Below are positions 1-11,056 of a stretch of DNA of 64,000 nucleotides, piece after piece. The position numbers and the translations under genes were made by a program. Origin of the DNA: Anthostomella pinea. Lineage: Eukaryota > Ascomycota > Sordariomycetes > Xylariales > Xylariaceae. Positions within the stretch are counted from its first letter, which is position 1, and every line of letters begins with the position of its first letter. The notes below the pieces were generated by a model. That model did not search any database. It was not told where the DNA came from and saw nothing but the letters and a program-made list of their open reading frames with translations. The stretch is taken from the NCBI GenBank assembly GCA_963556695.1, contig CAUWAG010000010.1:248001-312000 (forward strand), in the 5' to 3' direction.

Positions 1-72
1 CGCTTCTTCAGACTTCGCCAGGAACCTCGCGTTCTGCACCATATCATCAGCAGTTATTCTCTGCAACCTCCA

Positions 73-196
73 CGTACGTGCCCGCCAATACTTCCTGCGA
101 TGGTACCTGTAGTCTGACTCACATGAGAAAATGGATCGGTCCAAGCTTCTTCACATCACGCGTCAACCATGTAGCTCCCCAAGAATGGATCAGCTC
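73..196. repeat. Dispersed repeat R1, copy 1
   Basis: About 125 bp that recurs in the same orientation at 10933-11056. Shared landmarks are GCCCGCC near the start, ACTTCCTGCGAT, TAGTCTGACTCA, CCCAAGCTTCTTC-like and AGAATGGATCAGCTC at the end. The copies differ by scattered substitutions and small indels. No long reading frame is shared, and I do not recognise the family. Confidence 0.6.
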
Positions 197-255
197 GGAC
201 CTGTCCGTACCTACCCATCACGACAGTCAGGGTGCTGTGACAACCACAGCAGCGA

Positions 256-344
256 GATGGTCTGTCTTCTGGGTGGGTTTATGCCCTGTGCGTCTCTGCC
301 CCACTGGAGATCTTCCGGTATCTATTTCCGGCTCCCATCAAACA
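256..344 (+). mobile_element. Partial LTR-B fragment
   Basis: This stretch matches the 3' half of the two complete LTR-B solo LTRs at 53685-53836 and 60341-60530 (shared CCCTGTGCGTCTCTGCCC and CTGGAGATCTTCCGGT). The 5' half, starting TGTTGAATACACGG in the complete copies, is missing. It is therefore a truncated or degraded LTR. Confidence 0.6.
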
Positions 345-880
345 AGTATCAGCAACGTTTCTCCGCCAGTGTAGGCCGCGTCACAGGGGTCCGCCGCTAT
401 ATATCACTAAAGTAGCTATTAAGCGAGGCTTAGTGGCGGCTTGGCATCTACCCCGCTACTCTGCACTTTTCCGTATGTGGAAATGGATCAATAATGAAGA
501 CCCCAGGCGGCTATGAAAGTAAACAACGATAATATCCGACCTTTCGTCCTTATCAATCCCTTTGTCCCTTCTTACTGTGGATTGTCGTCATGTCAGCAAC
601 GTTGAGCACGAACGTCGTCAGTACCAGGTCTACATCATTGCCACTCCGTCTTTACCGCCAGGGCAGAAGGAAGATGACCCGAAGCTGCGTCATACTCGAC
701 GGGATATACACACGTCATTGAGACTCACTCAGTACATAAAATTGATTTAAACGCCATTTTTAAAATCTTCTTTTATGATAGAAACGACCTGAGTGTACCC
801 TGTCTGGTCCAAGTGTTGGCTCAAACGAAGACAAGTCGTGTGTCTCGCAGCATATGGTATTGAAGGGGCATAGATTACGC
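345..880. other. Intergenic, no gene seen
   Basis: Mixed-composition sequence between the LTR-B fragment and the membrane-protein stub. I see no conserved motif, coding run or repeat. Confidence 0.4.
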
Positions 881-1318
881 TTATAGCGCGGCTACGACTA
901 TTAAGCACAAGATAGTCGTAATAATGGCAAAACATAGGCTGCCAATCAAATACCCCACGCTTTCACCCTGGACGGAGTGAATCCAGTTTGCAACGTCTCC
1001 GGCGCTCGACACAAACTTCCGGACAACTATGACGGGAATTGCGTAAAGAACACATGAAGCCAACCCCAGTAGGATGGGTATGGTGAATCTTAACCAGATG
1101 GAATCCATGAACAGATCTCCAAGAGCTGTGATAATCGCAAGCCCTGTTAGGCATGTGAGGAGAAGACTGCCCACAATCCACGGGTCGCGGATGGGGTCAG
1201 CCTTGAACCCTCTAAGGGTTTTCTTCAACGCATTAAGCTGGCTGATATCAATACCCAGGTTGTTCTGAACACACTCTTGCCAAAAACAACTATTTTTCTT
1301 GGCGCTCCGCTGTTAGGG
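881..1318 (-). pseudogene. 3' end of a polytopic membrane-protein gene
   Basis: An open frame without an ATG runs from about 1318 to a stop at 881 on the minus strand. The product is rich in hydrophobic stretches (for example GSLLLTCLTGLAIITAL, FTIPILLGLASCVLYAIPV and IGSLCFAIITTILCLIVVAAL in part), suggesting three to four membrane segments. The frame opens just after a CTAACAG that would serve as a 3' splice site, so this looks like a terminal exon. The 5' part should lie to the right, but that side is occupied by LINE sequence, so the gene is probably truncated by the insertion. I do not recognise the family. Confidence 0.45.
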
Positions 1319-1408
1319 CGCAACCTTGATATTTGCACTAAAACAGGCACTTCTCTCAGTAATTGACTATCTCTGTCAAGGCACAAGAGAATTTTTTTCA
1401 CAAGCCGG

Positions 1409-3031
1409 ATGGCACCCTTTCACGACGGGCCCCCAAACACGCCCGTGGCCGTCCCAAAGACGACCACCGGCGGCATGCTCAAATCCCCGGCCCCTAGAAA
1501 GACATACAGCCCGGCAACTCCGAGCAGGCTCCGCCAGGCGCTGCTTGATGACATCAGCAGCAGCCCGTCACAGGTCTCTGAGGCTGACTTTACCGTTATT
1601 TCCCCTCTGAAAGGAAAATCCCGAAATATCAATGATAACAGCACCACTGGAATAAAACGACCTTAATTAAACGAAATCTCAACAGACCAAGCCATTACAC
1701 GCGATATAAGGAATAAAACCTCCTCCTCAGAGTACCAAGACCAAGTTGCCAGAATACTGGCTAAAGACAAGCACCTTTATGAAGCCAGGATGACAATGTT
1801 TCGAGAGTATGCTGCAGTGGTTGATAAGACACTTAAGAAAGCTGGAACTGAACTATACTCTTATGCCAAGGAGTTCAGCGCTTTCTTCTCTAAATGTCTA
1901 AACGAGTGGCTGGAAACCCGAGATCTGCCCAAAAGAAAGACCATCCCTGGGGGGATAGGGATGGTAAAGCCCACCATGACCTTTGCCCAAGCTGTCTCCT
2001 CTAGCCAACGACAGCATCCACGGACAGTCAACATTACCACAAAGAAAATACAGCCTGGCGCCCGCATCACTACTAACCAACTAAAGAAGAAGCAGAATGA
2101 TCTCCGGGTCTTTATCTGCATAGATAATAGCCACCTAGAGCCTTACGGAATAAAGTCTATACTGAACAAAAGACTTAAGCTCTACCCTCAAGAGCTTAGA
2201 GAAGTGACCCGGTGCCCCTCCGGATTTACCTTATACCCAAGGGACAAGCCAACTCAGGCTAAGTTCCTGGCCTTTTAAGAAAAAATCACCGATATTCTCA
2301 AGGCAGAAAAGATCGAGACCCATACGGTCTGGCATCACTATAAGGTCGATGGATGCCCAAGAAAGGTCATCAGTGCAGAAGGATTGACAATCGATATTAC
2401 CGACATTGCTGTTACTAATGAAGTTAAAGCCCAAATAGGTGACAGACCTTTAAGGTGTATACTCTCAAGGAACACAGTTGATTCTGATCCGGAGACCACA
2501 TGAGTGATCTCTCTGCCCCGTGCAGCAAAGAAACCATTTGTGACGGCTGTGGCGGCCTGCACAGACCTTCCCACATGACAAGTGGATACCTCCTAATAGG
2601 GGAAGGATCTGACCAGAGGATCCCCTTAAAGGGGCAACCTCCCACTGTACCTATCTCTCTCTCTCTCTTCCTTTCCTCTCTAGTCTTGATATTCTCGTCA
2701 ATAGAGTAATAGCTGCTTGCTGCCGGCCATGTCCCAGCTCCTCAGTACGCTCGCCGTGACACCATTCACGCTTTTTGCTCACTCAATGACCTCAAGGCAC
2801 ATTCAATACTCCCCCAAGGTTCACCAGTGTGCGAGCCGCTTCAGATACCATGGTAGGAACTACCGATGTGAAAAGCAAGTATGTGCACGTTGTGTCAGTA
2901 CAGTACACCAGAGGGAGTGTGAAAAACCAATCTCAAAGTGTGTCAACTGCAAAGGACCTCATGCTGCCAACTTCGACAAATGCCCTGCACGCCCCAAGGT
3001 TGTGAAAGGCATTATCCACAAGCACACATAG
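1409..3031 (+). pseudogene. LINE ORF1 (gag-like), interrupted
   Basis: The reading frame is continuous apart from in-frame stops, including TAA at 1664 and 2276, and a 223-bp solo LTR inserted at 2539. The N-terminal part is low-complexity. The middle holds a lysine-rich nucleic-acid-binding region. After the LTR the same frame encodes cysteine/histidine knuckles (CEKQVCARC, then CVNCKGPHAANFDKCPARP), the CCHC array typical of Tad1 ORF1. The product would bind LINE RNA. As it stands it cannot be made full length. Confidence 0.75.
2539..2761 (+). mobile_element. Solo LTR, family LTR-A, copy 1 (nested in the LINE)
   Basis: 223 bp starting TGTGACGGC and ending GCCGTGACA, with a CT-repeat tract in the middle. 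It is flanked by a perfect 5-bp TSD, CCATT, at 2534-2538 and 2762-2766. Three near-identical copies lie at 16876, 32246 and 63060. TG..CA ends, 5-bp TSDs and absence of internal coding mark it as a solo LTR left by recombination. Here it splits LINE ORF1, so it is younger than the LINE. Confidence 0.9.
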
Positions 3032-3182
3032 GAGCAAATCCAGGAAATAAGGCTGGCGGGAGAAGGAGCCAGATCCAAGGCCTTTAATGAAACAGGCAGA
3101 AACCAAGCTGGGTCAACACCCAGTAATAATAACAAAGACATCACAATACAAATCGACACAACAGATACAACTCATCCCAGAG

Positions 3183-6100
3183 ATGCCGATACCATTGTTG
3201 TCAGTCAATGTTAGGTACATCAAACAAAACACATCGACACGGGCATCTAGTCATCCATTCTGTGAATACAGCAGGGGGACAAAAGAGTGCAGGCCCTACA
3301 GAGTTAGCCATCAACCTGGCTGACTACAAAGGAGAACAAGCAGACATTATTCTGATGCAAGAGCCCTGGGTTGGTATACCACCAGGCAAGAGAATGGGAG
3401 TAAAGACACACCCTAATTACGATATATACTCCCCAGTGGATTCCTGGGACAGCGACAGTACACGGCCCAGATCTCTCATCTATGTGAGAAAACACCTTCA
3501 AGCGGATCAATTTCGGCCCTATGCTACACGAGACATCACCTGGGTTAAGGTACAAGGCATTACATTTGCCAGCGTCTACCGACCATGCTATAACCCACAA
3601 GAAGTGGATGACATTCTGGAAGTATAGACTCCACCCGTTGGCTGTGTCATAGCCGGAGATTTCAATGCTGGCGATACATCCTGGGATTCAAGCAATCTAG
3701 GATATCATGCTGGTGTTATACTTACACAGACTATGGCAGACCACGGACTGGATCTGATTTCTAAACCAGATGTCCCGACATATGATAACGGAAATGTACT
3801 AGATCTGGTTTTCTCAGATGTCCCCATGGCCAAAGTCTCAATGAATGATGCACTCTAGTGCACTTCAGATCATGAGACATTACAAATAGTTGTCCTAATT
3901 CAGGGAGACCTAGACCGGGTCCGCAAGGCTGATCGGTAGATAGTCCCGGACAATAAACTACAAGAGCTAATAAATAATGTCCAAAACAGGATTTATGAGC
4001 TCCCCTGGCTGGGTGCATCCCCTGGCCAGGTAGATGCCTTTACACAGAGCTTGATCAACATAATCCAAGGCTGTGCCAGAACAGTGGGCAAAAAGCCCCG
4101 ATAATCTAGGCCCACTGCTTGGTGGAACGATGAATACAAAGCAGTTGTTCAGACATATAGGGCCTCGTCCAAACAGACCGCAAGCCAAGAAAGGCGGAAT
4201 TTGGCCCGACGAGACTTTTGCCGTGTGATTCGGAAACCTAGGAAAGAGTACTGGCAGACTCTAATTAATTCAGCGACTGAGCCAAAGGATCTGTACAGAA
4301 TCATTTTGTGGCACAAGCTGTCAGCAGGATTGCGTTCCCTTCTAATCATCATAAGAGACCAAATATTTGAGTCATAAGAGAGCAAGGTAAATGCATTACG
4401 CTCAGCCACGCTTGAACGAAGTACCTCAGACAACGATATCATCGACCCCTGGTCCGCTCAGATCACGCAACCCAAGCCACACATTCTCCTTAAATACTAT
4501 GTCGGACTAAAAGAGGCTGAAGGGTGTACTTTAGGGACCAAGAGCAATTCCCCGGGAATAGATACCCTCACAGTACGGATTCTGAAAGCTTGCTGGCCAT
4601 TCATTAGGGAACATATCAGAGCCCTTTTCCAGACCTGTCTACAGATTGGACACCACCCTAAACCATTCAAAGTAGCTGAGGTGGTGATGATCCCAAAGCC
4701 AGGCAAGAAAGACTACTCTAACCCCAGGGCCTACAGACCAATATCGCTATTATCATGTCTTGGCAAAGGCCTAGAACGACTCATTACAAAAAGAATTGCC
4801 TGGTTTATCATCAAACTCGGAATTCTAGCTCCACAACATTTTGGAGCTCTGCCAAAGCGCTCTGCCGCCGACTTGGTAGCTGCACTCATACACGATATTG
4901 AGCAGGCCCTTGACCAAGGCCTTGTTGCAACGGTAGTCACAGCAGATGTGACAGGGGCCTTCGACGCTGCCATAATGGGACGGCTGGTGGTTCGCATGAG
5001 AGAACAGGGCTGGCCAGACTTTCTCATAAGATGGGTCCAGTTATTCATGTCTGAATGGTCCGCAAGAGTTCGGTTTGAAGGTATTGTGACCGACATAAAA
5101 GCTCTCACTTGTGGGCTACCACAAGGCTCACCAGCTTCTCCAATCCTTTATATGCTGTATACAGAGCCAATCTGTGCCCGACTTGGTATGAAAAGGAGAC
5201 GCTTTGGATATGCAGACGACCTAGCGACTCTCTATATTGGAAAGAACCTTAATGAAACAGCTACAGAGGCTTCTGAAAACCTTCATTTACTCAACCAATA
5301 GGGACACAATAATGCTATTGAGTTTGACCCCGACAAAACCGAGATCATGCACTTCTTACGGAAAAAGAACTCAGACAATCCTCCGGTCTGCCACGGGACA
5401 ATAAACAGAACAGCAAAAAACTCCATGCGATGGCTGGGTGTCTTCCTGGATAGAAAACTAAACTTCAAAGATCACGTTTCCTACTGGGCCAAGAAAGCTA
5501 GTAGGGTAGCAAACCACCTTTGAGGACTATGCAACACAGTCAAAGGACTTCCAGTAAAGTTAACCAAGAAGGCTGTGAAAACTTGTGTTATTCCTATTCT
5601 TACACATGGCCTGGAGGCCTGGTACCCAGGAATGGAAAAAATTAGGAGCTTAGGTGGGACATTAGCATGTCGCATTAAAGGGCTTCTTAGAACGATAGAT
5701 GCTGTATTACGAACGGCAATCAGAGCTATCTTGCCAGTCTGGAAAACACACCCTGGACATATCCTACACTTTGAATCACAGATTCCTCCAGCAGGAATTC
5801 TTGCAGAGTCAATAAGAAGACGTCACGGTCTCTGACTAAGACGAATAGATCAGAGACACCCTCTTGTTGGCAGGCTCCAAATACAAGCTCGCAAAGAACC
5901 AACAAGGCTACAAAGGAGCTTCCAACTAGTCCCTGACTTCCAGAGACCAATACTCACCAAGCCATTATGAAAGAAGCCCCCAGTCCGTAAAGACAAAGAC
6001 AAAGAAACAGAGCTCTTTAAGCAATGGCTACAGGAAAGAAATGCGAATACTGACCTTGTTATCTATTCAGATAGATCACAATTGGACGACCAAGGCACAA

Positions 6101-6900
6101 CCCGCACTGGATGGGGCTATACCATCAGGAAAGGCGGCACTACACAAGAAGTATACCGGGGAAGGGGCAGACTTCTACAAGCAGAAGTAGTGGATGCTGA
6201 AGTCCATGGTGCTCTCCAAGGTCTTGCAGCAGCCAGGGCAATTGGACACGGAAAACAGCTATATGTCTGCCTGGACAACACATCAGTGGTGGATGGGCTC
6301 AATAGGACTCCACCCGAGACATCACAGAAAATTTTTCTGCGATTCCAAGAACTCGCCACAGCACACACTCCTGGAGTGACCGTCAAATGGATTCCTGGAC
6401 ACAGAGATATTGATGGTAACGAAGCTACCGATATATTAGCAAAAGAGGGTGCTATACTAGAAACAGACACAACAAACCTTCCTATAATCTCTTGGGTTAA
6501 GAGAGATCTCAAGAGAAAGGGCAAGAAAGAGTTCAACTAATGGTGGAAAGACCAATCAGAACCTAGGTATCAAGAAGTATACTCACATGCAGTAACTGAA
6601 AGAGGCCTTATATCCTTTAAGAGGAGCACTCTACACAGACTTCTAACAGCCAGATCTGGACATGGCGACTTTGCCAGATACCACGAACGCTTTGGGCATA
6701 CAGACTCGAACAACCACTGCAGCTGTGGTGAAAAGAAAACACCACAACATATTTTCTTTTGTAAGAGACTAGGAAAAAATTGGTTGTTGCCTAGGTACTC
6801 GCCTAGGACAGCCTGTTTACAATACTTAGGGGAGAGGAGCACAGAATGGGCAAAATTCGTGGAGAAGAGCAAGTTCTTTTCAACAATCTGTCTCCGATAG
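3183..6900 (+). pseudogene. LINE ORF2: endonuclease - reverse transcriptase - RNase H
   Basis: Begins MPIPLLSVNV, then needs one frame change near 3208; from there one frame runs to TAG at 6898, broken by several stops (for example at 3625 and 5299). Endonuclease motifs: LMQEPW (about 3355), AGDFNAG (3655), LDLVFSD (3800) and a TSDHET-type end (3865). RT: PISLLSCLGKGLE, ADVTGAFDAA, GLPQGSPASP and catalytic FGYADDLA near 5205. RNase H at 6060-6500 has YSD-like, AEVHGALQG and WIPGHRDIDGNEATD motifs. A C-terminal CSCGEKKTPQHIFFC finger follows. The product would copy the LINE RNA at the target site. Confidence 0.85.
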
Positions 6901-7002
6901 ATAGCTATTCTTGAAGGACCAGATGGATGACCCCAAGGTCATACCGCCGCAACAACGGGGATGGGCCCGTGAGCGGGACTGACTGTACTTATTTTCTTGA
7001 GA

Positions 7003-7096
7003 CCTCCACAACCCTGCGATGCAGAGGCTCTGGGAGGCGTGGTCTGCACTACTGAGGAGCTACCCCCCACGTTAAATACAAAACAAACAAACAAAC
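7003..7096 (+). repeat. LINE 3' tail shared with the SINE at 43.5 kb
   Basis: The last ~95 bp of the LINE. Positions 7003-7047 match the SINE tail (43583-43627, minus strand) at about 40 of 45 bases, most differences being transitions. The LINE then ends in AAAC repeats, the SINE in AATC repeats. A shared 3' tail is how SINEs recruit LINE reverse transcriptase. Confidence 0.8.
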
Positions 7097-7164
7097 ATAC
7101 AGCTGTCATACAACAGGTGTCAACTTATGTGAGCTTTCAAGAACCGACCTTAGATCTAGGGTCC

Positions 7165-7204
7165 AATCGGCGTTTGGGGAACGATTGGATACGAGGCACC
7201 CTGG
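7165..7204 (+). repeat. Inverted repeat IR1, left arm
   Basis: A 40-bp arm beginning AATCGGCGTTT and ending AGGCACCCTGG. Its reverse complement lies at 9276-9315 with 35 of 40 bases matching. The arms enclose about 2.1 kb holding the DUF3435 remnant and the STAND-domain fragment. I could not identify a TSD outside them. Confidence 0.65.
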
Positions 7205-7229
7205 ATATGTTATGACCCATGCCATCCCA

Positions 7230-8033
7230 GCCACCTTGTTATGTGTGCACCTGGACGCATGACATAGGTTGTGAGGCAAATCAAGAGACGGCTCCATCCA
7301 ATCTTGCCCGCTATGCACTTAGCATCCTTGTCATCGGACGAAGTGCGTGCCACGGCATCGCGATACGCGGCACGGAGATCGGTAAGATCCTGGCGGCTCT
7401 TAAGCGCTTTGATATCTGCTTCCGTAGGGTAAAGGGGAGCATCGGGGTCGCGCTGTAGAAATGAGCGCCGCAGAGACTTGAAGAGGTCGGCGACATCTAC
7501 GGCCATGCCTCTGCCAAAAGCTGTCGCGACCAAGTCGCGGGTGACGCGCCGTGGCTGGTAGCTTTTGAGGAATACGTCTTTCGTGTTGCCCATCACGTAG
7601 TTCCGTACCCGCTCCTCGAGACTACCTGCGGTGCCCGGGTTAGCTGGGCCAGCGGCAAGAACGGGGATGGCTTACCAGATAATCGACCTCCAGCGCCAAC
7701 ACGGAGCGAGTAGGGACGTTGTGTATCGTGGCGCAGCCCAGCAACAAGTAGCGTGCGATGCCAGAGGTCCAGATAGGTAGGATAATGGATGGGTACAATT
7801 TCCTTGTCTTCCATACCAGCGGCCCAGGATAAAGGTAGGGAATCTACCTGGCCAAGGTTAGGCCGTTCCAGGATATCAGCGAGGGATTTGAAATCTGCTT
7901 TGAAGGCCTGATCAGCGATCGCCCGAGCCAGTAGCAAGCTGACCAGGCAGATCGGCTTGCAAGGGATGGTAGTAACGCAGAACGAAAGCCTGTAGAGGTT
8001 AGCTGCGGAATTAGGACGCGCCCATGACAGCAA
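7230..8033 (-). pseudogene. Captain-like DUF3435 tyrosine recombinase, C-terminal fragment
   Basis: Two overlapping minus-strand frames (8033-7593, then 7596-7210) encode consecutive parts of a DUF3435 domain. The first carries RPYSLRVGAG, the conserved arginine box. After a frame break near 7600 the second carries NYVMGNTKDVFLKSYQPRR, matching the captain signature around the catalytic tyrosine; the usual His of the GH motif is Asn here. DUF3435 proteins are tyrosine recombinases that mobilise Starship giant transposons. The N-terminal half is missing and the frames are split, so this is a remnant. The last 30 codons run into repeat DR1. Confidence 0.7.
7238..7292. repeat. Direct repeat DR1, copy 1
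   Basis: About 55 bp beginning GTTATGT and containing GCATGACATAGG and TGTGAGGCAAATCAAGAG. It recurs in the same orientation at 9478-9535, about 2.2 kb away. It lies just inside the left arm of IR1, whereas the second copy lies outside the right arm. Confidence 0.6.
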
Positions 8034-8415
8034 AACTTACACCTTATGCTGGCTTCGCTCGATGGTCGTCTTTAACTGCTTATTGTGCCGAATAGTGATA
8101 GTCGCGACTATAATAAGTGGGCCGGTTTGTATCTGGGTTCGACTAGGAGACAATTTCGACTGTCGCAATTATCATATAGAGTTTGTAAAGTCTGTAGAGC
8201 AGCGCCTTTAAAGATAGAATGGTCTTATGGGATATAGTAGATTCTCGGCAGTCTTCTGCTGACAATGACCATGTGCGGAAAAAATCACGTGTCCTTAGTA
8301 CCAGCGAATCAGAATGCCACCAGGTTTTGCGGCTGAATATTAATTCTCACGGTCGACAGACATACGAAGACACCCTCCTCGCCCGCGCTTACCACAGCGC
8401 ATAATCGTCAAATCC

Positions 8416-8778
8416 ATGGATCCGCTAAGCGTCATAGCGAGCGTAATTGCCGTTGCTGGTCTTGCCACGCAGAGCGCTCAAGCCGTTTACAAGGTGATCG
8501 ATGGCTTAGCCGAGGCACCGCAAGCTATCGCCAACTCGAAGACCCTTGTCGCAGGGACACAGAAGTCATTGGACACCCTCACAGGAACGCTGTCGACAAA
8601 TCAAGACTTGCAGGCCAGGTTTGGCTCTGTTCTGCGATCGATTGACCTCGACAAGACTTTAACCTCTACCCAAGAGCTATGCGAGAGATTCAGTACGACA
8701 ATCACGACTTCGTGTAATAGAATAGTTGTTGCAGTGCGTTGGGGCGAGCGAGGATCGCCAGGTGATGATACAACCTAA
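8416..8778 (+). pseudogene. Truncated fungal STAND/NLR N-terminal domain
   Basis: Starts at ATG 8416 with MDPLSVIASVIAVAGLATQS, the hallmark opening of the helical N-terminal domain on fungal STAND/NLR-like proteins. About 90 residues follow the family pattern (helical, with AVYKVIDGLAEAP). Then the reading becomes unlike the family (RWGERGSPGDD) and stops. No NACHT or repeat domain follows, so it is a fragment or a decayed gene. It is divergent from the captain remnant on the other strand. NLR-like genes are known cargo of Starship elements. Confidence 0.55.
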
Positions 8779-9275
8779 CGGTGGTAGGCGCCTTGTCGGA
8801 CGCCTTGGAGTACCAGTGGCGTGAGACTGACGTCCACACCTCCCTGTCTCGAATATCGTCATCTTCGATAGCCATTCTGAATCTAGTCAGCTTTCTGCAC
8901 ACCACTCAAGAGTCGCACCAACGGACCTGTATCTAGCCAGATCTCCCATGCACTCTATCCAAGTATCCTCGAATTCTGGCACTGTTTCGTACAGGAGTGC
9001 CATCATCTACCCATGGGCCTATTTTGCGACATTGTAGGTGAAAGCAGCAACTGGATCGTGAGGGGGGCGGAAAATGTGCTTGGCGACCCAGCTTGATGCT
9101 TCCTTGCTTCCTTGCTTCCGACACGCGCGTAAATGAGTGGTCGGGAGTGACTTATTGCCAGCCTCGCTCTTATCTCATGTACACCACGTCACTGCTTCCT
9201 GACCAATCCCTTGTTGCAGCTCGACCTTCGACCTCGCAGCAGCCGTTGGGGTGAACGAATGAGTCATTAACCAAC

Positions 9276-9315
9276 CCAGTGTGCCTAGTATCCAATCATT
9301 CGCTAAACGCCGATT
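9276..9315 (-). repeat. Inverted repeat IR1, right arm
   Basis: Reverse complement of 7165-7204 with five mismatches in 40. On the + strand it starts CCAGTGTGCCTAGTATCC and ends AACGCCGATT. Confidence 0.65.
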
Positions 9316-9477
9316 TTATCCAATACCTCCTCTGCGGTTTACGAAAGCCCCGGCGTAGCGATGCTCGAAGGTCTTCATTTGTTGGCACCATACATCCGAC
9401 TATCAGAATGAATCACCACGACAGAAGAAATGATTAGATGTGCAGGCAGGATTATTGGCCGAATATCAGGCTTGGCG

Positions 9478-9535
9478 GCGTTATGTATGCTCCTGCATGC
9501 ATGACACAGGCTGTGAGGCAAATTAAGAGGCGGCT
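9478..9535. repeat. Direct repeat DR1, copy 2
   Basis: Second copy of the 55-bp repeat at 7238-7292 (GTTATGTATGC, GCATGACACAGGC, TGTGAGGCAAATTAAGAGG). Differences from copy 1 are mainly transitions. Confidence 0.6.
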
Positions 9536-10015
9536 AGGAATGGTTGGTACGGGCACGGACCGCGTGTCTTGTCGTAGCAGCATCCTCCCAAGTCTGTGGG
9601 CACCAACAAGTGAGCGTGCCATTCTCAGCCCCTGGTCAAAGCTATCAATAGATTGTCCAGCTATCTGTCCAGCCACCCATTCTACCATACGGTTGTTGCC
9701 TCCGTGCTATGATCGAGTTGGATTACCAACGGCTGCCTCACGTTACGGAGGTGGTGGGCTACATGTTGACAGAATAAGAAGAGCGTGATGGTTGCGAGAC
9801 TGCACCTGTGTAGCCAAGATGCAGCTGGAAACCCCTAGCAATATCCCGAGCCCGCGGTGGATGTAAGGTACTTTAGGGTCCCGAGCGGCACACGAACCTT
9901 CCAGCCAGCCGCCCTCCCACCCCTGCTTCACGAACCAAGAAAGCCAGTGTATCACATCCAGCCAGTGAATGCGGCATAGGGGTCATCCGCAGCCAGTGAG
10001 TGTGGCCTAGCCAGG
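9536..10015. other. No gene seen; short internal repeats
   Basis: GC-moderate sequence with several near-copies of CCAGCCAGTGA around 9955-10010. No coding run is supported. Confidence 0.35.
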
Positions 10016-10706
10016 GTGCATGGAGCACAAGGCCCCACCCAGGCTGCGCATCGACGGACGGTGTCGACCATGGTACGAGTAGGAGTTTATAATGTCCCGT
10101 TTGCCACAGCTGCCGTTGGCACAAGCGTTGTTTCTTGGGGGCTAAGGGGCCCTGATGCCTGGAGCATGCGGCTTGCCATCGATACTACATGCTGCTTCCA
10201 CTTCAGGTCACGGAAGGATGGCGAGGCGAGACAGGTTTCGACCGCCTGGTCATGGTCCCCTCCTTGTAAAAACGCAATTAGAGCCTCCGAGTCGTCGATG
10301 CCCTTCTTCATCCAGAAAATTGCCGTGCGGGTGTAAAGACAGGATGTTAACGTACACGCAGCTGGATCACCTGAGGGCGGCTCTGCGGGTACACAACCTG
10401 TGGCTTCAACGATACGGTCACAGTGGTAACAATGCAGCAACAGACCCGTATGCACCACCGCCAGCGGCGGCCGACGACACAGGGGCGGGCGGCGACACAC
10501 CGACCGCTACTCCTACAACGACAGCTGCAGCCGCCGATGACTCTGAGCTTCAGGCATACTCGGTGTCGGACGTGCCGCCGTGCCGTGGCGGGCCGAACTC
10601 TGTATTGTCATCTACTGCGACGCGGGAGCAGGTCCAGCAGCGTCGGGATGAACTCACGGAGTGGTTGCGCGAGGGCAAGCCTTACTGTAAGGGAAGAGGG
10701 GCATGA
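10016..10706. other. Ambiguous coding segment, unknown
   Basis: Both strands are open. On the + strand ATG 10345 gives about 120 residues with an Ala/Thr/Pro/Asp-rich middle and a charged end (TREQVQQRRDELTEWLREGK). On the minus strand about 80 residues between 10350 and 10087 look protein-like (for example KKGIDDSEALIAFLQGGDHD). Neither is recognised and neither shows splice or start evidence that decides between them. Confidence 0.25.
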
Positions 10707-10932
10707 CTCCCTGTTTCCCAAGATGACCTGCAAATCAAACCTCGAGGCCACACATGTTATTCCGTCAGTTTCCGTTGGCCCCGCCATTTAGACTCGTGAT
10801 CCGTGATATCTGGCTCCTAGTCGGTGGTCCGAATAGCGTCGAGGAGCTCCTCTCGCTTTGACATGGTAGTGCCTTGCGTCTAAAAGTCCATAAGCTAGAA
10901 GAAAATGAAAACATAGGAAATGCAAATTCTAT

Positions 10933-11056
10933 GTACGCGCCCGCCACTACTTCCTGCGATAGTATGTAGTCTGACTCATATGAGAAGATGGATCGTCCCA
11001 AGCTTCTTCTCATCACTTAGAAACCGTGTAGCTCCTCCCCAGGAATGGATCAGCTC
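10933..11056. repeat. Dispersed repeat R1, copy 2
   Basis: Second copy of the repeat at 73-196, same orientation, with scattered substitutions. Confidence 0.6.

Larger units (their letters stand above)
1330..7096 (+). mobile_element. Tad1-like non-LTR retrotransposon (LINE), decayed
   Basis: In order: a gag-like ORF1 with CCHC knuckles, an APE-type endonuclease, a reverse transcriptase with YADD, an RNase H domain, a C-terminal CCHC, and a short 3' UTR ending in AAAC repeats near 7081-7096. This is the Tad1/I-clade layout known from filamentous fungi. The coding parts carry many in-frame stops at otherwise well-kept positions, typical of RIP, plus a solo LTR inside ORF1. The 5' end is not defined; coding starts near 1409. 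I found no target-site duplication. Confidence 0.85.

Noticed and set aside
78..415. Two overlapping frames of about 95 codons
   Set aside because: They run through repeat R1 and the LTR-B fragment, so coding is unlikely.
1502..1510. ACATACAGC match to the sequence after the LINE tail (7092-7100) as a TSD
   Set aside because: It lies inside the ORF1 coding region, is short, and is best taken as chance.
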